This document shows, one piece after another, positions 9,631-19,195 of a DNA stretch of 64,000 nucleotides (the stretch's first letter is position 1; every line of letters starts with the position of its first letter). Origin of the DNA: Methylobacterium sp. Leaf112 (GTDB lineage: Bacteria; Pseudomonadota; Alphaproteobacteria; Rhizobiales; Beijerinckiaceae); NCBI RefSeq assembly GCF_001423295.1, contig NZ_LMNG01000033.1:62001-126000 (forward strand). Reading direction: 5' to 3'. A program made the translations under genes and the position numbers. The notes beneath the pieces are model-generated. The model saw only the letters and a list, made by a program, of their open reading frames with translations. It was not told the DNA's origin and did no database searches.

Positions 9631-10524
9631 GTGACGACCGAACCGACGATCCGTGTTCTCGACGCCCCCCGGTGCCATCTCGGCGAGGGGCCGAGCTACG
9701 ACCCGGCAACGGATACGGCCTGGTGGGTCGATATCCTGGACCGACGCCTGTTCGAAATGCCCCTTTGGGAGGGGGCCGGGCCCGTACGCGTCCACGACCT
9801 GCCGTTCATGGCTAGCCACATCGCCGCCATCGACGGAGCGCGCCACCTCCTGGCGGGTGAGGACGGTCTCTATGTCCGCACGCTCTTAGATGGCCGTCTG
9901 ACGCGTCACTGCGCCCTGGAGGACGACGATCCGTCCACCCGTGCCAATGACGGCCGCGTGCACCCGAGCGGTGCCCTCTGGATCGGCACCATGGGACGCG
10001 ACGCCGAGCGAGGGCGCGGCGCGATCTATCACGTCGCCGGCACCAGGGTGACGCGGTTGTATTCCGGGATCACGATCCCGAACGGCATCGCGTTCTCGCC
10101 CGATGGCCAGGTCGGATACTTCGTCGATACAATGGAGGGCGTGCTTCGGCGCGTCGCCGTCGATCCCGCCACCGGTATTCCGGTGGGGGAGCCGGACACC
10201 CATTACCACCACGGCGACGGCACGGGTGGCATCGACGGGGCGGCGGTGGACGCGGACGGGGTGATCTGGACGGCGCGCTTCGGTGCTGCCTGCCTCGACG
10301 CCTATAACCCGGCGGGAGACCGCATCCGCACCGTTCCGGTGCCGCCGCGCCAGCCGACCTGCCCGACCTTCGCCGGGCGCGACCTCGACCAGCTTTTGGT
10401 GACCTCGGCCTACGAGGGCCTGGACGAGGCGGAGCGTGCCGCAGACCCGGAGCACGGCCGGACGCTCCTCGTCGGCATCGGTGCACGCGGGCTGCTCGAA
10501 CCGGCGTTCCGTCTCACCGCCTGA
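9631..10524 (+). CDS. SMP-30/gluconolactonase-family lactonase
   Basis: A 297-aa six-bladed beta-propeller protein of the SMP-30/LRE family, metal-dependent enzymes that open sugar lactones such as gluconolactone. Seen are the N-terminal CHLGEGPSYDPATD (metal-binding Glu), WWVDILDRRLFE, the RANDGRVHPSGALWIGTM block with the NDG metal ligands, and IPNGIAFSPDGQ. The start chosen is the GTG at 9631, because GGGAG ends 6 nt before it. An ATG at 9625 lies inside that spacing and would add only two residues. It lies 73 nt upstream of the GH15 gene in the same direction, and the pair probably acts together in sugar breakdown. Confidence 0.87.
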   Translation: MTTEPTIRVLDAPRCHLGEGPSYDPATDTAWWVDILDRRLFEMPLWEGAGPVRVHDLPFMASHIAAIDGARHLLAGEDGLYVRTLLDGRLTRHCALEDDDPSTRANDGRVHPSGALWIGTMGRDAERGRGAIYHVAGTRVTRLYSGITIPNGIAFSPDGQVGYFVDTMEGVLRRVAVDPATGIPVGEPDTHYHHGDGTGGIDGAAVDADGVIWTARFGAACLDAYNPAGDRIRTVPVPPRQPTCPTFAGRDLDQLLVTSAYEGLDEAERAADPEHGRTLLVGIGARGLLEPAFRLTA

Positions 10525-10597
10525 CTGAACCGGTGTTCCGCATCCCACATTTCCACAGAGCGGGCGGCCGCCGAGCAGTGCCCCGCACAGGATCCCC

Positions 10598-12424
10598 ATG
10601 ACAGCGTTCGGCGACCGGCCCTACCAGCCCATCGAGGCCTATGCCCTCATCGGAAACTGCGAGGGCTGTGCCCTCGTCGCCCGCGATGGCGGTATCGACT
10701 GGGCCTGCCTCGAACGCTTCGACGCGGACCCGACCTTTTCGCGGCTCCTCGACCGGACGCGCGGCGGATACTTCACCCTTCAGCCAGCGGAGCGATTCGA
10801 GACGGCGCGGCAGTACGTGAGCCGCACCAACATCCTGGAAACGACGTTCACCACCCCGAGCGGCCTCGTCACCGTGCACGACTTCATGGTTCCGAGGCAG
10901 GCCGGCGTGGACCGCCCCCGCCTCGTGCGCCTCGTCACCGGTGTGTCCGGCGCCGTCCCGATGGTGGCGCTCTACCGCCCCCTCGACGGATTCGCGGAGA
11001 GTTTCGCGGATCTGATGATTACGGACGGCCAGGTGACTGCCCCGGATCACCCCCATCTCGTGTCCGATGCGGCGTTCACCGTCGAGGACGGCATCGCGGT
11101 GGCCCGCTTCACCGTGGAGGGCGGCCAAGATGTCGGCTTCGCGCTCTATCTCCATGCAACCCCGGCTGCCCTGCCGAAGCTGCGCGACCTGCTGCAGGTG
11201 ACACGTCGGGCCTGGTCGCTGTGGACGGAGGACGCGGCCTATCGTGGGCCGCTCGCCGATGAACTCATCCGCTCCGCCCTGGTCCTCAAGGCCCTGACCT
11301 ACGAGCCCACCGGCGCCATCGTGGCGGCGGCCACGACCTCGCTGCCGGAAGAGATCGGCGGCATTCGCAACTGGGATTACCGCTTCTGCTGGATCCGCGA
11401 CGCGTGCCTGTCGTTCTACGTCCTGAAGAAGTTCGGCATGATCGGAGAGGCGGAGGCGTTCTTCGGCTTCGTGGCCGATCTGGCCGACCGCAACACCGGC
11501 GCCCTCGCGCCGCTCTATAGCATCGCCGGCGAGGCGGATCTCACCGAGCGCACCATCACGCATTTCGAGGGCTGGCGCGGCAGTGCGCCCGTGCGCCATG
11601 GCAACGAGGCGGCCGAGCAGCACCAGAGCGACGCCTACGGTCAGGTGCTCGATCTCATCTATCTCTACGAGCGCCTCGGCGGCACCCTGAGCGGGTCGAT
11701 GCGGGCGCACGGCGCGAAACTCGCCGACTTCTCGGCCGCGTATTGGAACGAGCCCGATGCCGGCCTGTGGGAGCCGCGCAAGCCGGAGCAACGCTACCTC
11801 CATGCCGCGATCATGAACTGGGTCGCCCTCGACCGGGCGATCCGTCTTTTCGGCGAGCGGCCGGACTGGTGTCGTGAGCGCGACCGGATCGTCGCCTGCG
11901 TCAACGGAAAGGCGGTTCACGCGGCGGGTTACTATCCGCAGTTCATCGGCAGCGACGATGTCGATGCCGCGCTCCTCATCGCCCCCATGGTGGGTTTTCC
12001 CGTGGACGAGGCGGTGTTCGCCCGCACCGTCGACGAAATCATCGCCCGCCTCGGGCACGATCATCTGGTGTACCGTTACAAGACCGACGACGGGCTGCCG
12101 GGGCATGAGGGCACGTTCGTGATCTGCGCGTTCTGGCTCGTCGACGCCCTGCTTTGGCTCGGGCGCGACGGCGAGGCCCGGACCCGCTTCGAGGCCCTGC
12201 GCGCCCTTCAGAACGATGTCGGGCTCTACGCCGAGGAGGTGGCGGAGGACGGGACGTTCCTCGGGAACTTCCCGCAGGCGTTCAGCCACCTCGCCTTCAT
12301 TCACAGCGCGCTGATGCTCGACCTGTTCGACCATGGCGGCCGTGCGGCCCTGAAGGGCACCTACGCCGACCGCTCCTTGCGCGAGACCGCGGCGCGGCGG
12401 GCACCGAGCTTGACCACGGCCTAA
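10598..12424 (+). CDS. Glycoside hydrolase family 15 protein (glucoamylase/trehalase-like)
   Basis: A 608-aa protein with a GH15 catalytic (alpha/alpha)6-barrel and an N-terminal beta domain (residues about 1-210). Characteristic blocks are YALIGNCEGCALV at the N-terminus, TTSLPEEIGG and NWDYRFCWIRDACL, which builds the active site, and the C-terminal GHEGTFVICAFWLVDAL. Bacterial relatives include trehalases and glucoamylase-like enzymes; the exact substrate cannot be read from sequence. There is no signal peptide, so it should act in the cytoplasm on trehalose, glucan or a similar alpha-glucoside. It follows the SMP-30 gene and ends 23 nt from a convergent gene. Confidence 0.9.
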   Translation: MTAFGDRPYQPIEAYALIGNCEGCALVARDGGIDWACLERFDADPTFSRLLDRTRGGYFTLQPAERFETARQYVSRTNILETTFTTPSGLVTVHDFMVPRQAGVDRPRLVRLVTGVSGAVPMVALYRPLDGFAESFADLMITDGQVTAPDHPHLVSDAAFTVEDGIAVARFTVEGGQDVGFALYLHATPAALPKLRDLLQVTRRAWSLWTEDAAYRGPLADELIRSALVLKALTYEPTGAIVAAATTSLPEEIGGIRNWDYRFCWIRDACLSFYVLKKFGMIGEAEAFFGFVADLADRNTGALAPLYSIAGEADLTERTITHFEGWRGSAPVRHGNEAAEQHQSDAYGQVLDLIYLYERLGGTLSGSMRAHGAKLADFSAAYWNEPDAGLWEPRKPEQRYLHAAIMNWVALDRAIRLFGERPDWCRERDRIVACVNGKAVHAAGYYPQFIGSDDVDAALLIAPMVGFPVDEAVFARTVDEIIARLGHDHLVYRYKTDDGLPGHEGTFVICAFWLVDALLWLGRDGEARTRFEALRALQNDVGLYAEEVAEDGTFLGNFPQAFSHLAFIHSALMLDLFDHGGRAALKGTYADRSLRETAARRAPSLTTA

Positions 12425-12447
12425 CGCGGATCAGGTCCTGACGCGGA

Positions 12448-14061
12448 TCAGGTCATGGCAGCGTGACGCTCGGCGGCTTGGTGTCCGGCGGGTGCGATCG
12501 TTGCGCGGGGCGCCTGCACGGTGGCGGTGCGCCGGTTCGCACCCGGCCCCTGGTAACGTCCGACCTTGCGGGCGCAGAGGGCGAACAGGGCGGCGAGCGC
12601 CAGCAGAACGCCGTCGAACCACAGGAAGAGCGCGGCATCGCCCGTCCCCGTGCGGAGAGGGTGCGCGGGCATGGTGGCGACGTCGATCACCGGCACCGCG
12701 AGGGTGAGCATCGCCAGCACCGCCATCGCCTCGACCCAAGCCCTGCGCTGCGGCCGGGCGAGGGGAAGCAGGATGGCGAGCGCCCAGGTGCAGAAGAAGG
12801 CGTAGACCTCCCAATCGGCCCGGCCGACCAACCCGACGGGCAGGAGACGGTTGGCGAGGAAGTAGGCGGCGATGCCCCCCGGCAGGCCCGCGACGGTGCC
12901 GATGTTGAGGGCCTGGACGAGACGCAAGCCGAGGAACGGCTGCGTGCCGGGCTTCGGCAGGCGCGCCACCGACCACAGGATCAGACCCGTCGCCACCATG
13001 GCGCTGCCCATGAGGCCGCAGACGAAGAACAGGATACGCAGGGCCGTGCCGGCGAAATGCGCCTCGTGCAGGCCGACCATGGTGGTGAAGGTCTCGGCTG
13101 CTGGCTTGAGACCACCCTGCAGGACCTCCACGACGGCCCCCGTCGTGCCGTCGAAGGCGACCTGCGGATGCGCGTGCGACAGGCCGTGCGGCTCCTCGAA
13201 CACCGCCACCACGGTGGCGTTGGCGTCCTTCGGGTTGATGACGGAGAGGCGTTCGAGGGGCTCGGAGACGAGTGCCGTCGCCCGGGTCACCATTGGTCCG
13301 ACGGGTGCGAGCTGTCCGGGGCGCCCGGCGGCTGGGCGTTGCGCCGTGATCTGTCCGCTCTCGGCGTAGAACGTCTGATTGTCGCCCCGATACGCGGTGG
13401 TCACGCCCCACGGCATGTACATCAGCGCGAGGGTGACGATTCCCGTGTAGGTGATCATCAGGTGGAACGGCAGGGCGAGCACGCCGGTGACGTTGTGGGC
13501 GTCGAGCCAGCCGCGCTGGGCCGACTTGTCCCGCCGCAGGGTGAAGAAATCCGCGAAGATCCGCCGATGGGTGACGATGCCGGACACGATGGCCACCAGC
13601 ATGATCATCGCGCAGATGCCGACGATCCAGCGGCCCCAGAGGGGCGGCATGTGCAGTTCGAAGTGGAATCGGTAGAGGAAATCGCCGCCCTTGGTGTCCC
13701 GCATGAGGGCCGGGGCACCGGTCACCGGGTCGAGGACGGCATGGCCCGGTGGCGTGCCGGGCTTCGTGCGCCAGAACAGATCGAGGACGGGGCTCTCGGC
13801 CCGGGGCAGGCCGATGAACCAGATCCGGGCGTTCGGCGCGTGCTCGGTCATGTAGGCGACGCCGATCTCGGCGGCCTTCGCCAAAGCGGCCGGATCGGTG
13901 GCCGCCGAGACATGCTGCAACTCGGGCCGCATCCAGCGCGAGAGGTCGGCCCGATAGTAGCTCGCCGTCCCGGTCACGAAGACCGCCAACAGCACCCAGC
14001 CGACGATGAGGCCGGCCCAGGTGTGCAGCCAGGCCATGGATTGGCGAAAGCCGTTCTTCAT
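12448..14061 (-). CDS. PepSY-associated TM helix protein (putative siderophore reductase)
   Basis: A 537-aa inner-membrane protein. Its first helix, MAWLHTWAGLIVGWVLLAVF, is the typical PepSY_TM start with a conserved His. More helices follow near residues 150-170, 205-225, 355-375 and in a cluster in the last 150 residues. Periplasmic loops carry the PepSY-like regions. Proteins of this type next to TonB-dependent siderophore receptors are thought to reduce or release ferric siderophores at the inner membrane. The gene lies 17 nt downstream of such a receptor and is clearly in its operon. The last ~70 residues are Ala/Arg-rich and cytoplasmic. Confidence 0.85.
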   Translation of the reverse strand: MKNGFRQSMAWLHTWAGLIVGWVLLAVFVTGTASYYRADLSRWMRPELQHVSAATDPAALAKAAEIGVAYMTEHAPNARIWFIGLPRAESPVLDLFWRTKPGTPPGHAVLDPVTGAPALMRDTKGGDFLYRFHFELHMPPLWGRWIVGICAMIMLVAIVSGIVTHRRIFADFFTLRRDKSAQRGWLDAHNVTGVLALPFHLMITYTGIVTLALMYMPWGVTTAYRGDNQTFYAESGQITAQRPAAGRPGQLAPVGPMVTRATALVSEPLERLSVINPKDANATVVAVFEEPHGLSHAHPQVAFDGTTGAVVEVLQGGLKPAAETFTTMVGLHEAHFAGTALRILFFVCGLMGSAMVATGLILWSVARLPKPGTQPFLGLRLVQALNIGTVAGLPGGIAAYFLANRLLPVGLVGRADWEVYAFFCTWALAILLPLARPQRRAWVEAMAVLAMLTLAVPVIDVATMPAHPLRTGTGDAALFLWFDGVLLALAALFALCARKVGRYQGPGANRRTATVQAPRATIAPAGHQAAERHAAMT

Positions 14062-14078
14062 GTCCGGCTCCCTGAACC

Positions 14079-16406
14079 TTACCAGCGGTAGCGCAGGGTC
14101 GCGTAGACCGTGCGCGGCAAGCCGTAATAGCAGCTCGTGTAGCCGTTACACCCACTGACGTAGCGCTCGTCGAGGAGGTTGGTGGCGTTGACCTGCATGG
14201 AGAAGCCCTGGAGCGAGGGATCGAGATACTTCAGGTCGTAGGAGGCCGTCGCATCCACCAGCACGCTCTCGGGCACCTTGAAGGTGTTGGCGGCGTCTCC
14301 CCAGGACGGTCCGAGGTAGCGCACGCCGCCACCGATCTCGAGGCCGAGCATCGGTCCGTCGAGGAAGCGGTAGGTGGCCAGCAGCGAGGCGGTCTTGTCC
14401 GGCACCAGTACGGGACGGCGGCCTTCGAGGGCCACGTTCTGCTGGGTTAGGTCGTTCAGGGTCCTTCCGTCGTCACGCACGTTGACGGCGTCGAGAACCG
14501 AGAAGCCGCCGATGAGGCTGAGACCTTCGGCGAGGTTCGCCCGTGCCTCGAACTCGAAGCCCTGCACGCCGACCTGCCCGGTCTGCAGCACGAAGCCGGT
14601 GGGACGGCCGAGGGTCGTGTCGGCTGTGGTCCGGTTCGACTGGCGGATGTCGAAGGCCGCCGCGGTGAGCAGGATGTCGGTCCCGGGGGGCTGATACTTG
14701 ATGCCGGCCTCGTACTGGTCGCTCAGTTGCGGGTCGGGGATACGCCCGACGCTGCCGAAGGCGGTGTCGAAGACGCGACCTGCGACGATGGGCTCGAAGG
14801 CCTGACTGTAGGAGACGTACGGGGCCACGCCGGAATCGAACAGGTAGAGCAGGCTCGCCCGGCCGGTGAAGGCGTCGGCCGGCGCATCCTGGAGCGTCAG
14901 CGTGCTGGTGTTCGCCGCGAGGTTGAAGGATCGGGTCGGACCGGTCTGGCTCGCGACATCGTAGCGTCCGCCCAACGTGAGGACGAGACGGTCGAACTTC
15001 GCTTGGTCCTGGAAGTAGACGCCGGTCTGCTGCGCATCGACACGCGATGCGGTGTTGAAGGCCGGGAACGCGATGTTCATCGCGTAGTCCGGCGCGAGGG
15101 CGTTGAGGCTCGGCGCCGTCGGGAACGGCGTCCCGAGGGTCCGGGTGCTGAAGGTACGGTGGTCGACGCCCACCAAGGCCGTATGGGCGATGAAGCCCGT
15201 GTCGAAGGTCATCACCGCGTTGGTGTCCATGGTGTAGGCTTCGGCATCGACCTGTGTGCCGATGACCGCGCGCGGCAGCAGCGGGCCGGACGCGAAGGGC
15301 CCGTTGAGTGGGCTGAAGGCGCTGTAGACGCTGCGGTAGTCGCCCTGCGTGCGCAGGTACCGGCCGGCGGAGTGGAACCGGAGGTTCTCGTTCACGCTGT
15401 GGTCGAACAGGTACTCGATGGAGGCCTGGGTGCGGTCGGAGCGCTCGATGTTGCGGTCGCCGTCATAGAAGTTGACGGGGAGGCGACCGATGACGCCGCT
15501 GCCGAAGTTGCGCGGGAACACCGTGCCGACCGCCGGGAAGCCGCCGTAGAAGCCCGAGAACGGATCGCGCTGGTAGTTGCCGATGATGGTCAGCGAGGTG
15601 TCGGAGGACGGACGCCACGTCACGCTCGGGTTGATCAGCACACGCTCGACGCGTGTCGTGTCCACGGGGCCGTCGCCGTTCCAGCCGAAGCCGACGATGC
15701 GATAGGCGAACTGGTCGGCGAGACCGGGCACGTCGGAATGGATCGGGCCGCCGACATCGACGCCGCCGCGGACCTCGTTGAATCCCCCGCCCTGCACGAA
15801 GATCTCGCCGTGCTCCACGAAGCGCGGCACCTTCGAGACGAGGTTGACGATGCCGCCTGGACCCGACTGGCCGTAGAGCACCGAGGCCGGGCCCTTGATG
15901 ACGTCGATGCGCTCCAAGCGGTAGGGATCGACACTGGCGTTGGCATCGCGCCCACCGAGCAGCGCCATGCCGTCGAGGAAGACCGGAGCGTTGAAGCCGC
16001 GAATGAGGAACTGTTCGAGGCGGGTCGAGCCGGCTCCGCCGCGTTGCTCCGTGGTGACGCCGGGCGTGTAGCGCAGCGCTTGGTTGATGGTCAGCGCGTT
16101 GGCGTCCTCGATCTGCTTGCGCCCGATCACCGAGACCGATTGCGCCGTCTCCAGGATCGGCGTGTCGGTCTTCGTGGCGACCACGCTGCGAGAGGCGACG
16201 TAACCCGGCACGGCTCCGAGGGCGCCCCCCGGATCGGTTCCGGCGACGGCCGGCCCGCGGCCAACCCCCTCGACGGACAGGGTATCGAGCGTCACGGTCT
16301 GGGCAGCGGGCTGAGCAGAAGCCCCGCCGGCGGACAGGCCGCTCATGGCGACGCTCGAAAGCAACACCAGGACAATCAAGCGTTGACCGCTCGGTTGCAT
16401 CCGCAT
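14079..16406 (-). CDS. TonB-dependent siderophore receptor (FhuA/FoxA-like)
   Basis: A 775-aa outer-membrane receptor. It has a signal peptide (LIVLVLLSSVAMSGLSAGGASA), a TonB-box-like segment after it (TVTLDTLSVEG), a plug domain at residues about 70-180 (QSVSVIGRKQIED, RYTPGVTTEQRGG, GPASVLYGQSGPGGIVN) and a 22-strand-type barrel. The C-terminus NLLDERYVSGCNGYTSCYYG, followed by a final aromatic Trp, matches the ferrichrome/hydroxamate receptor subfamily. The start at 16406 is chosen for the signal peptide; a second ATG two codons later is equally possible. It is the first gene of an operon with the PepSY protein and is probably iron-repressed. Confidence 0.93.
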   Translation of the reverse strand: MRMQPSGQRLIVLVLLSSVAMSGLSAGGASAQPAAQTVTLDTLSVEGVGRGPAVAGTDPGGALGAVPGYVASRSVVATKTDTPILETAQSVSVIGRKQIEDANALTINQALRYTPGVTTEQRGGAGSTRLEQFLIRGFNAPVFLDGMALLGGRDANASVDPYRLERIDVIKGPASVLYGQSGPGGIVNLVSKVPRFVEHGEIFVQGGGFNEVRGGVDVGGPIHSDVPGLADQFAYRIVGFGWNGDGPVDTTRVERVLINPSVTWRPSSDTSLTIIGNYQRDPFSGFYGGFPAVGTVFPRNFGSGVIGRLPVNFYDGDRNIERSDRTQASIEYLFDHSVNENLRFHSAGRYLRTQGDYRSVYSAFSPLNGPFASGPLLPRAVIGTQVDAEAYTMDTNAVMTFDTGFIAHTALVGVDHRTFSTRTLGTPFPTAPSLNALAPDYAMNIAFPAFNTASRVDAQQTGVYFQDQAKFDRLVLTLGGRYDVASQTGPTRSFNLAANTSTLTLQDAPADAFTGRASLLYLFDSGVAPYVSYSQAFEPIVAGRVFDTAFGSVGRIPDPQLSDQYEAGIKYQPPGTDILLTAAAFDIRQSNRTTADTTLGRPTGFVLQTGQVGVQGFEFEARANLAEGLSLIGGFSVLDAVNVRDDGRTLNDLTQQNVALEGRRPVLVPDKTASLLATYRFLDGPMLGLEIGGGVRYLGPSWGDAANTFKVPESVLVDATASYDLKYLDPSLQGFSMQVNATNLLDERYVSGCNGYTSCYYGLPRTVYATLRYRW

Positions 16407-17045
16407 CTCGCAAGACTTCGCAGGAACGTTATCCACGGGATTTCTGACTCGCACTGGAACTCGATGAACGCCTGCGCCGGATTGGAATAGTTCTACTTGA
16501 GGCATCGGCGCACTCTTTTCATTGGCCATGGCTGCCGAGCGCTGCAAGCGCTATGTTCTGGATCTATTCCAAATCCAAAATACAAAATCATGCCTCGTCC
16601 GGGCCTATGCCCTCCTCCATGCGCGGCCTCTGAATGGCGGCTGCGACGGGGGCGCCGGTTCTGCCGGCGCAACGTGCGTCCGCGCGATACCAGAGCGGAT
16701 CCCGGTGCGGCGGCCTGCACCGAGTCGGCTCGATATGCCCGGGACCGGTACGGCGGTTTCGTGACTGGAACGAGCGTATTCGCCCAGGAAAAAAGCTCTC
16801 GCCCGCCTCAAGGCGGAGGTTTCCCTACATCGTCATCGGCTCGGTTTTCGGTGTCGCCGATGCATTTATGCATCGCCCAGGTGACGCCAGCGGTGGATAA
16901 CTCTTGATTGGCCGAACGCGACGTTCACCGGCCGGTGGTTTCGATCAGATAACCATCCAACGATGCGCGCCCCCACCGTGCCCCTGAATTTCACCGGTCG
17001 GTCTACCTGGCACGTCGATGCCGAGGGATGTCCTGACGACCGCGT
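16407..17045. other. Intergenic region upstream of the siderophore receptor
   Basis: About 640 nt without a convincing gene. The part nearest the receptor is relatively A/T-rich and holds a 9-bp inverted repeat pair and a short palindrome (separate entry). A small CCGCC-TCAA-GGCGG hairpin sits at 16803-16816. The right end abuts the 3' end of a broken second receptor. Confidence 0.5.
16482..16572 (-). promoter_or_regulatory. Possible operator region of the siderophore receptor operon
   Basis: TTGGAATAG at 16482-16490 is exactly complementary to CTATTCCAA at 16564-16572. Between them lies AGCGCT-GCA-AGCGCT (16538-16552). This is just upstream of the receptor start and is A/T-rich for this genome. 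It does not match a Fur or Irr consensus well enough to name the regulator. Confidence 0.35.
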
Positions 17046-17695
17046 TCAGAACGCCAGCTTCATCCCACTGCCGATGTTGCGTGGGGCACCGGCGAGGAGC
17101 GAGCCGGGCGTGGCGGCGAGCACCGCGGCCGCGTTCTGCAGGCAGGTTCGGGGATCGACGCTGTTGGCGAGGTTCTGGGCCGAGGCCGCGTAGGTGCGGT
17201 CGAGGAGGTTGCGGGCTGCGAGATAGAGGATGACTCGCTTGGCATACGGGCCGGGCAGATCGACGGCGTAAGGCACGCTGGCGTTGAGGATCATGTCGCT
17301 GGGGGTCGTGAGCAGATCGGCGCTGTCGAGGAAGGCCCCGTCCTGGGCCACGGCCTCGACGAACGTTCCGAACCCATTGAATGGGCCACCGGCCTGCTCG
17401 TAGCCGAGCCGCGCCAGACCGTGGTGGTTGTCCGGGGTCGGTGCCGACTTCGTAGCCGTCGATCTCGCGGCTCGTCGGGGTGCGCAGGGCGATGGCGCCG
17501 CCGGTGGAATAGTTGCCGAACAGCGCCGATTGCGGCCCCCGGAACACGTCGATGCGTTCGGAGTTGCGGGGATCGACAGGGTCGAGGCGCGACACGCCAT
17601 CGGGCTGGATCAGGGGAAAGCCGTCTTCCAGAGCGACGGTGTTGCGCATGACGCGTGCGGCGCGGGGGGCTGCCGCGGATGTGCGCGGAATGGTG
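17046..17695 (-). pseudogene. TonB-dependent receptor remnant (internal deletion and frameshift)
   Basis: Two fragments of one receptor gene lie in different frames. The 5' piece (about 17695-17430) encodes plug sequence: MRNTVALEDGFPLIQPDG, then NSERIDVFRGPQSALFGNY and STGGAIALRT. Near 17430 the frame changes. The next frame carries the end of a barrel: LARLGYEQAGGPFNGFG, then NLLDRTYAASAQNL, ending in GMKLAF with the usual terminal Phe. Most of the roughly 600-residue barrel and the signal peptide are absent, so this cannot be a working receptor. Its 5' end touches the truncated AraC-type frame on the other strand. Confidence 0.8.
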
Positions 17696-18289
17696 TCGCC
17701 GTTCATCAATCTCCACGGCTTGGTGCTGTCAGCGAGCGGGAACGCCCTGTTTCGGGATCTTCTGCAATCTTTGGCGCGCACTGGTGCGACCACGGGAGAC
17801 CGGACGGAGGCGACCGCCACCGCGACCTTAGGCGCCCTGCTTGGCACGACCCTGGGAGTCAGTGCTGGAAACGTGAGCGGCATGCCGCTTTTTGATGCAG
17901 CAAAGCGCAGCCAGATGCCCGGCTCCATCGAAGCGAACCTCGCTCGCCTCGATCTCATCGCCGAGTTGATCGCGTTGCGGACGGGTGTGTCGCGCAGCGT
18001 GCACTACCGCATGTTCGAGCCCCTCGGCGGCTTCGCGACTCGGGTGCGGCATCGCCGGCTCCACCCGATGCGCCGGGCCCTGTCCCGTGGGGACGACGTG
18101 CGTTCACTCCGGGAGGTCGCCTGGACCACCGGCTTCACCAGTGCGAGCCACGCCAATCGCAGTTTCCTGGAGGCGTTCGGGATGACGCCGGGCGAGTTCC
18201 GCCTGTGCATCGTGGTCGCTGGTGCAGGTCCTGCCCGGGATGCTTCGCCGAAAGCGAGCTTCAAGCGCTGGTTCGTCGAGGTCCGCTAA
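17690..18289 (+). pseudogene. AraC-family regulator remnant, N-terminus missing
   Basis: About 199 residues in frame. The first half (LVLSASGNALFRDLLQSLAR onward) resembles the linker part of AraC regulators with an AraC-binding-like N-terminal domain. The second half has both helix-turn-helix motifs (LIALRTGVSRSVHYRMFEPL and VAWTTGFTSASHANRSFLEAF) and the closing MTPGEFR signature. Intact relatives are about 320 aa, so about 120 N-terminal residues are missing. The frame continues open upstream only through antisense of the receptor remnant. Such regulators often sit divergent from siderophore receptors and control them, which fits the neighbour. It might still be translated from the ATG at 17690, but is probably inactive. 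Confidence 0.65.
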
Positions 18290-18451
18290 TCCGTCTCCGC
18301 GAAGGCGGACCGCATGTTTGGGATGTATCGCGATCAGAATGGAACGTTGAGGCAACGCCAATCGATTGCTGCGTTCCCGACCGATCCCTAGAAGAAGCTT
18401 CTCCACCGCTGAGCAGGCCTGTGCTTCTCGGCGTTCCGAGGAGTGTGTCCC

Positions 18452-18690
18452 GTGTATCGTCTCCAAATCAGATCCGCCGACGCGATGGTTTGGCGTGCCC
18501 CCCAGACCCTCGAAACCTCGCTCCTCGCCGACGCGATGCAACTGGCCGATCGGCTGGCCCGGGCCTGCCGCTGGACGGCGCCGCCGAGCCGCAATGCGAC
18601 GCGGACCTGAGTCGTCGAACTCACCGATGAGACCGGCGGCACCTTCTATCGCGCCCCGGTACTTCAGGCCTTCAGCCGCCAGTCCCGTTT
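18452..18690 (+). pseudogene. Small hypothetical gene interrupted by an in-frame stop
   Basis: A GTG at 18452 has a very good GAGGAG site 8 nt upstream and opens 52 codons (YRLQIRSADAMVWRAPQ, then ETSLLADAMQLADRLARACR) up to a TGA at 18608-18610. The same frame continues with protein-like sequence VVELTDETGGTFYRAPVLQ before losing character near 18690. The composition suggests a small cytoplasmic protein broken by one nonsense change. Alternatively a genuine 52-aa product is made. No function is known. Confidence 0.4.
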
Positions 18691-18753
18691 CACTCATCGA
18701 TCGTTGCCGGCCGGCGGATTGGTGCCATCGTCTCGCATAGGATGTTTCCGCCC

Positions 18754-19020
18754 ATGGCTCGCCTCACGAAGACACTTCTCGTTCTCGGTCCCCTTCTGGT
18801 TCCGACCGTCGCGCAAGCGGATCCCTCGGCGATCCGCGAAGTTCTCAAGCGGTCCTGTACGGGGGATTACCTCGAGCATTGCGGCGACCACGCGCCGGGT
18901 GGTCCTGAGGTGGAGGCCTGCTTCCGGGAGAACATCAAGAAGCTCACGCCCGCCTGCGCTTCGGCGATCACGGCCTACAAGCGCGAGCAGAAGGTCAAGC
19001 GCGCGACGGAAGTGCATTGA
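18754..19020 (+). CDS. Small exported Cys-rich repeat protein
   Basis: An 88-aa protein with a signal peptide (MARLTKTLLVLGPLLVPTVAQA) followed by one cysteine-rich motif: Cys-x7-Cys, then Cys and Cys at VEACFRENIKKLTPAC. This resembles a single GLG1/FGFR-type Cys-rich repeat as found in many rhizobiales periplasmic proteins. The four cysteines probably form two disulfides in the periplasm. The start at 18754 has an AGGAT site 10 nt upstream. An ATG at 18742 would add four residues (MFPP), but that site overlaps it. Its role is unknown. Confidence 0.75.
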   Translation: MARLTKTLLVLGPLLVPTVAQADPSAIREVLKRSCTGDYLEHCGDHAPGGPEVEACFRENIKKLTPACASAITAYKREQKVKRATEVH

Positions 19021-19195
19021 CACGGGCACCCGTCGCAGGCGCCGTCGCCTGACCGGAGAGTCCAGGGGTCGGTCCGGTGACCCGTTCCACCCCGTTCGGG
19101 CCGTGGGCGCGGTGGCATGACCCTTGATGACAGGTTGGTCCGCACATGGATGCCGCCCCTCGCGGCGCTGCGACCGCGACAATCTGGAGACGAGT

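Noticed and set aside
12424-12454. Direct repeat ACGCGGATCAGGTC in two copies
   Set aside because: Only 14 bp, spaced 17 bp start to start, between convergent genes; the second copy overlaps the PepSY gene end. Most likely a chance duplication.
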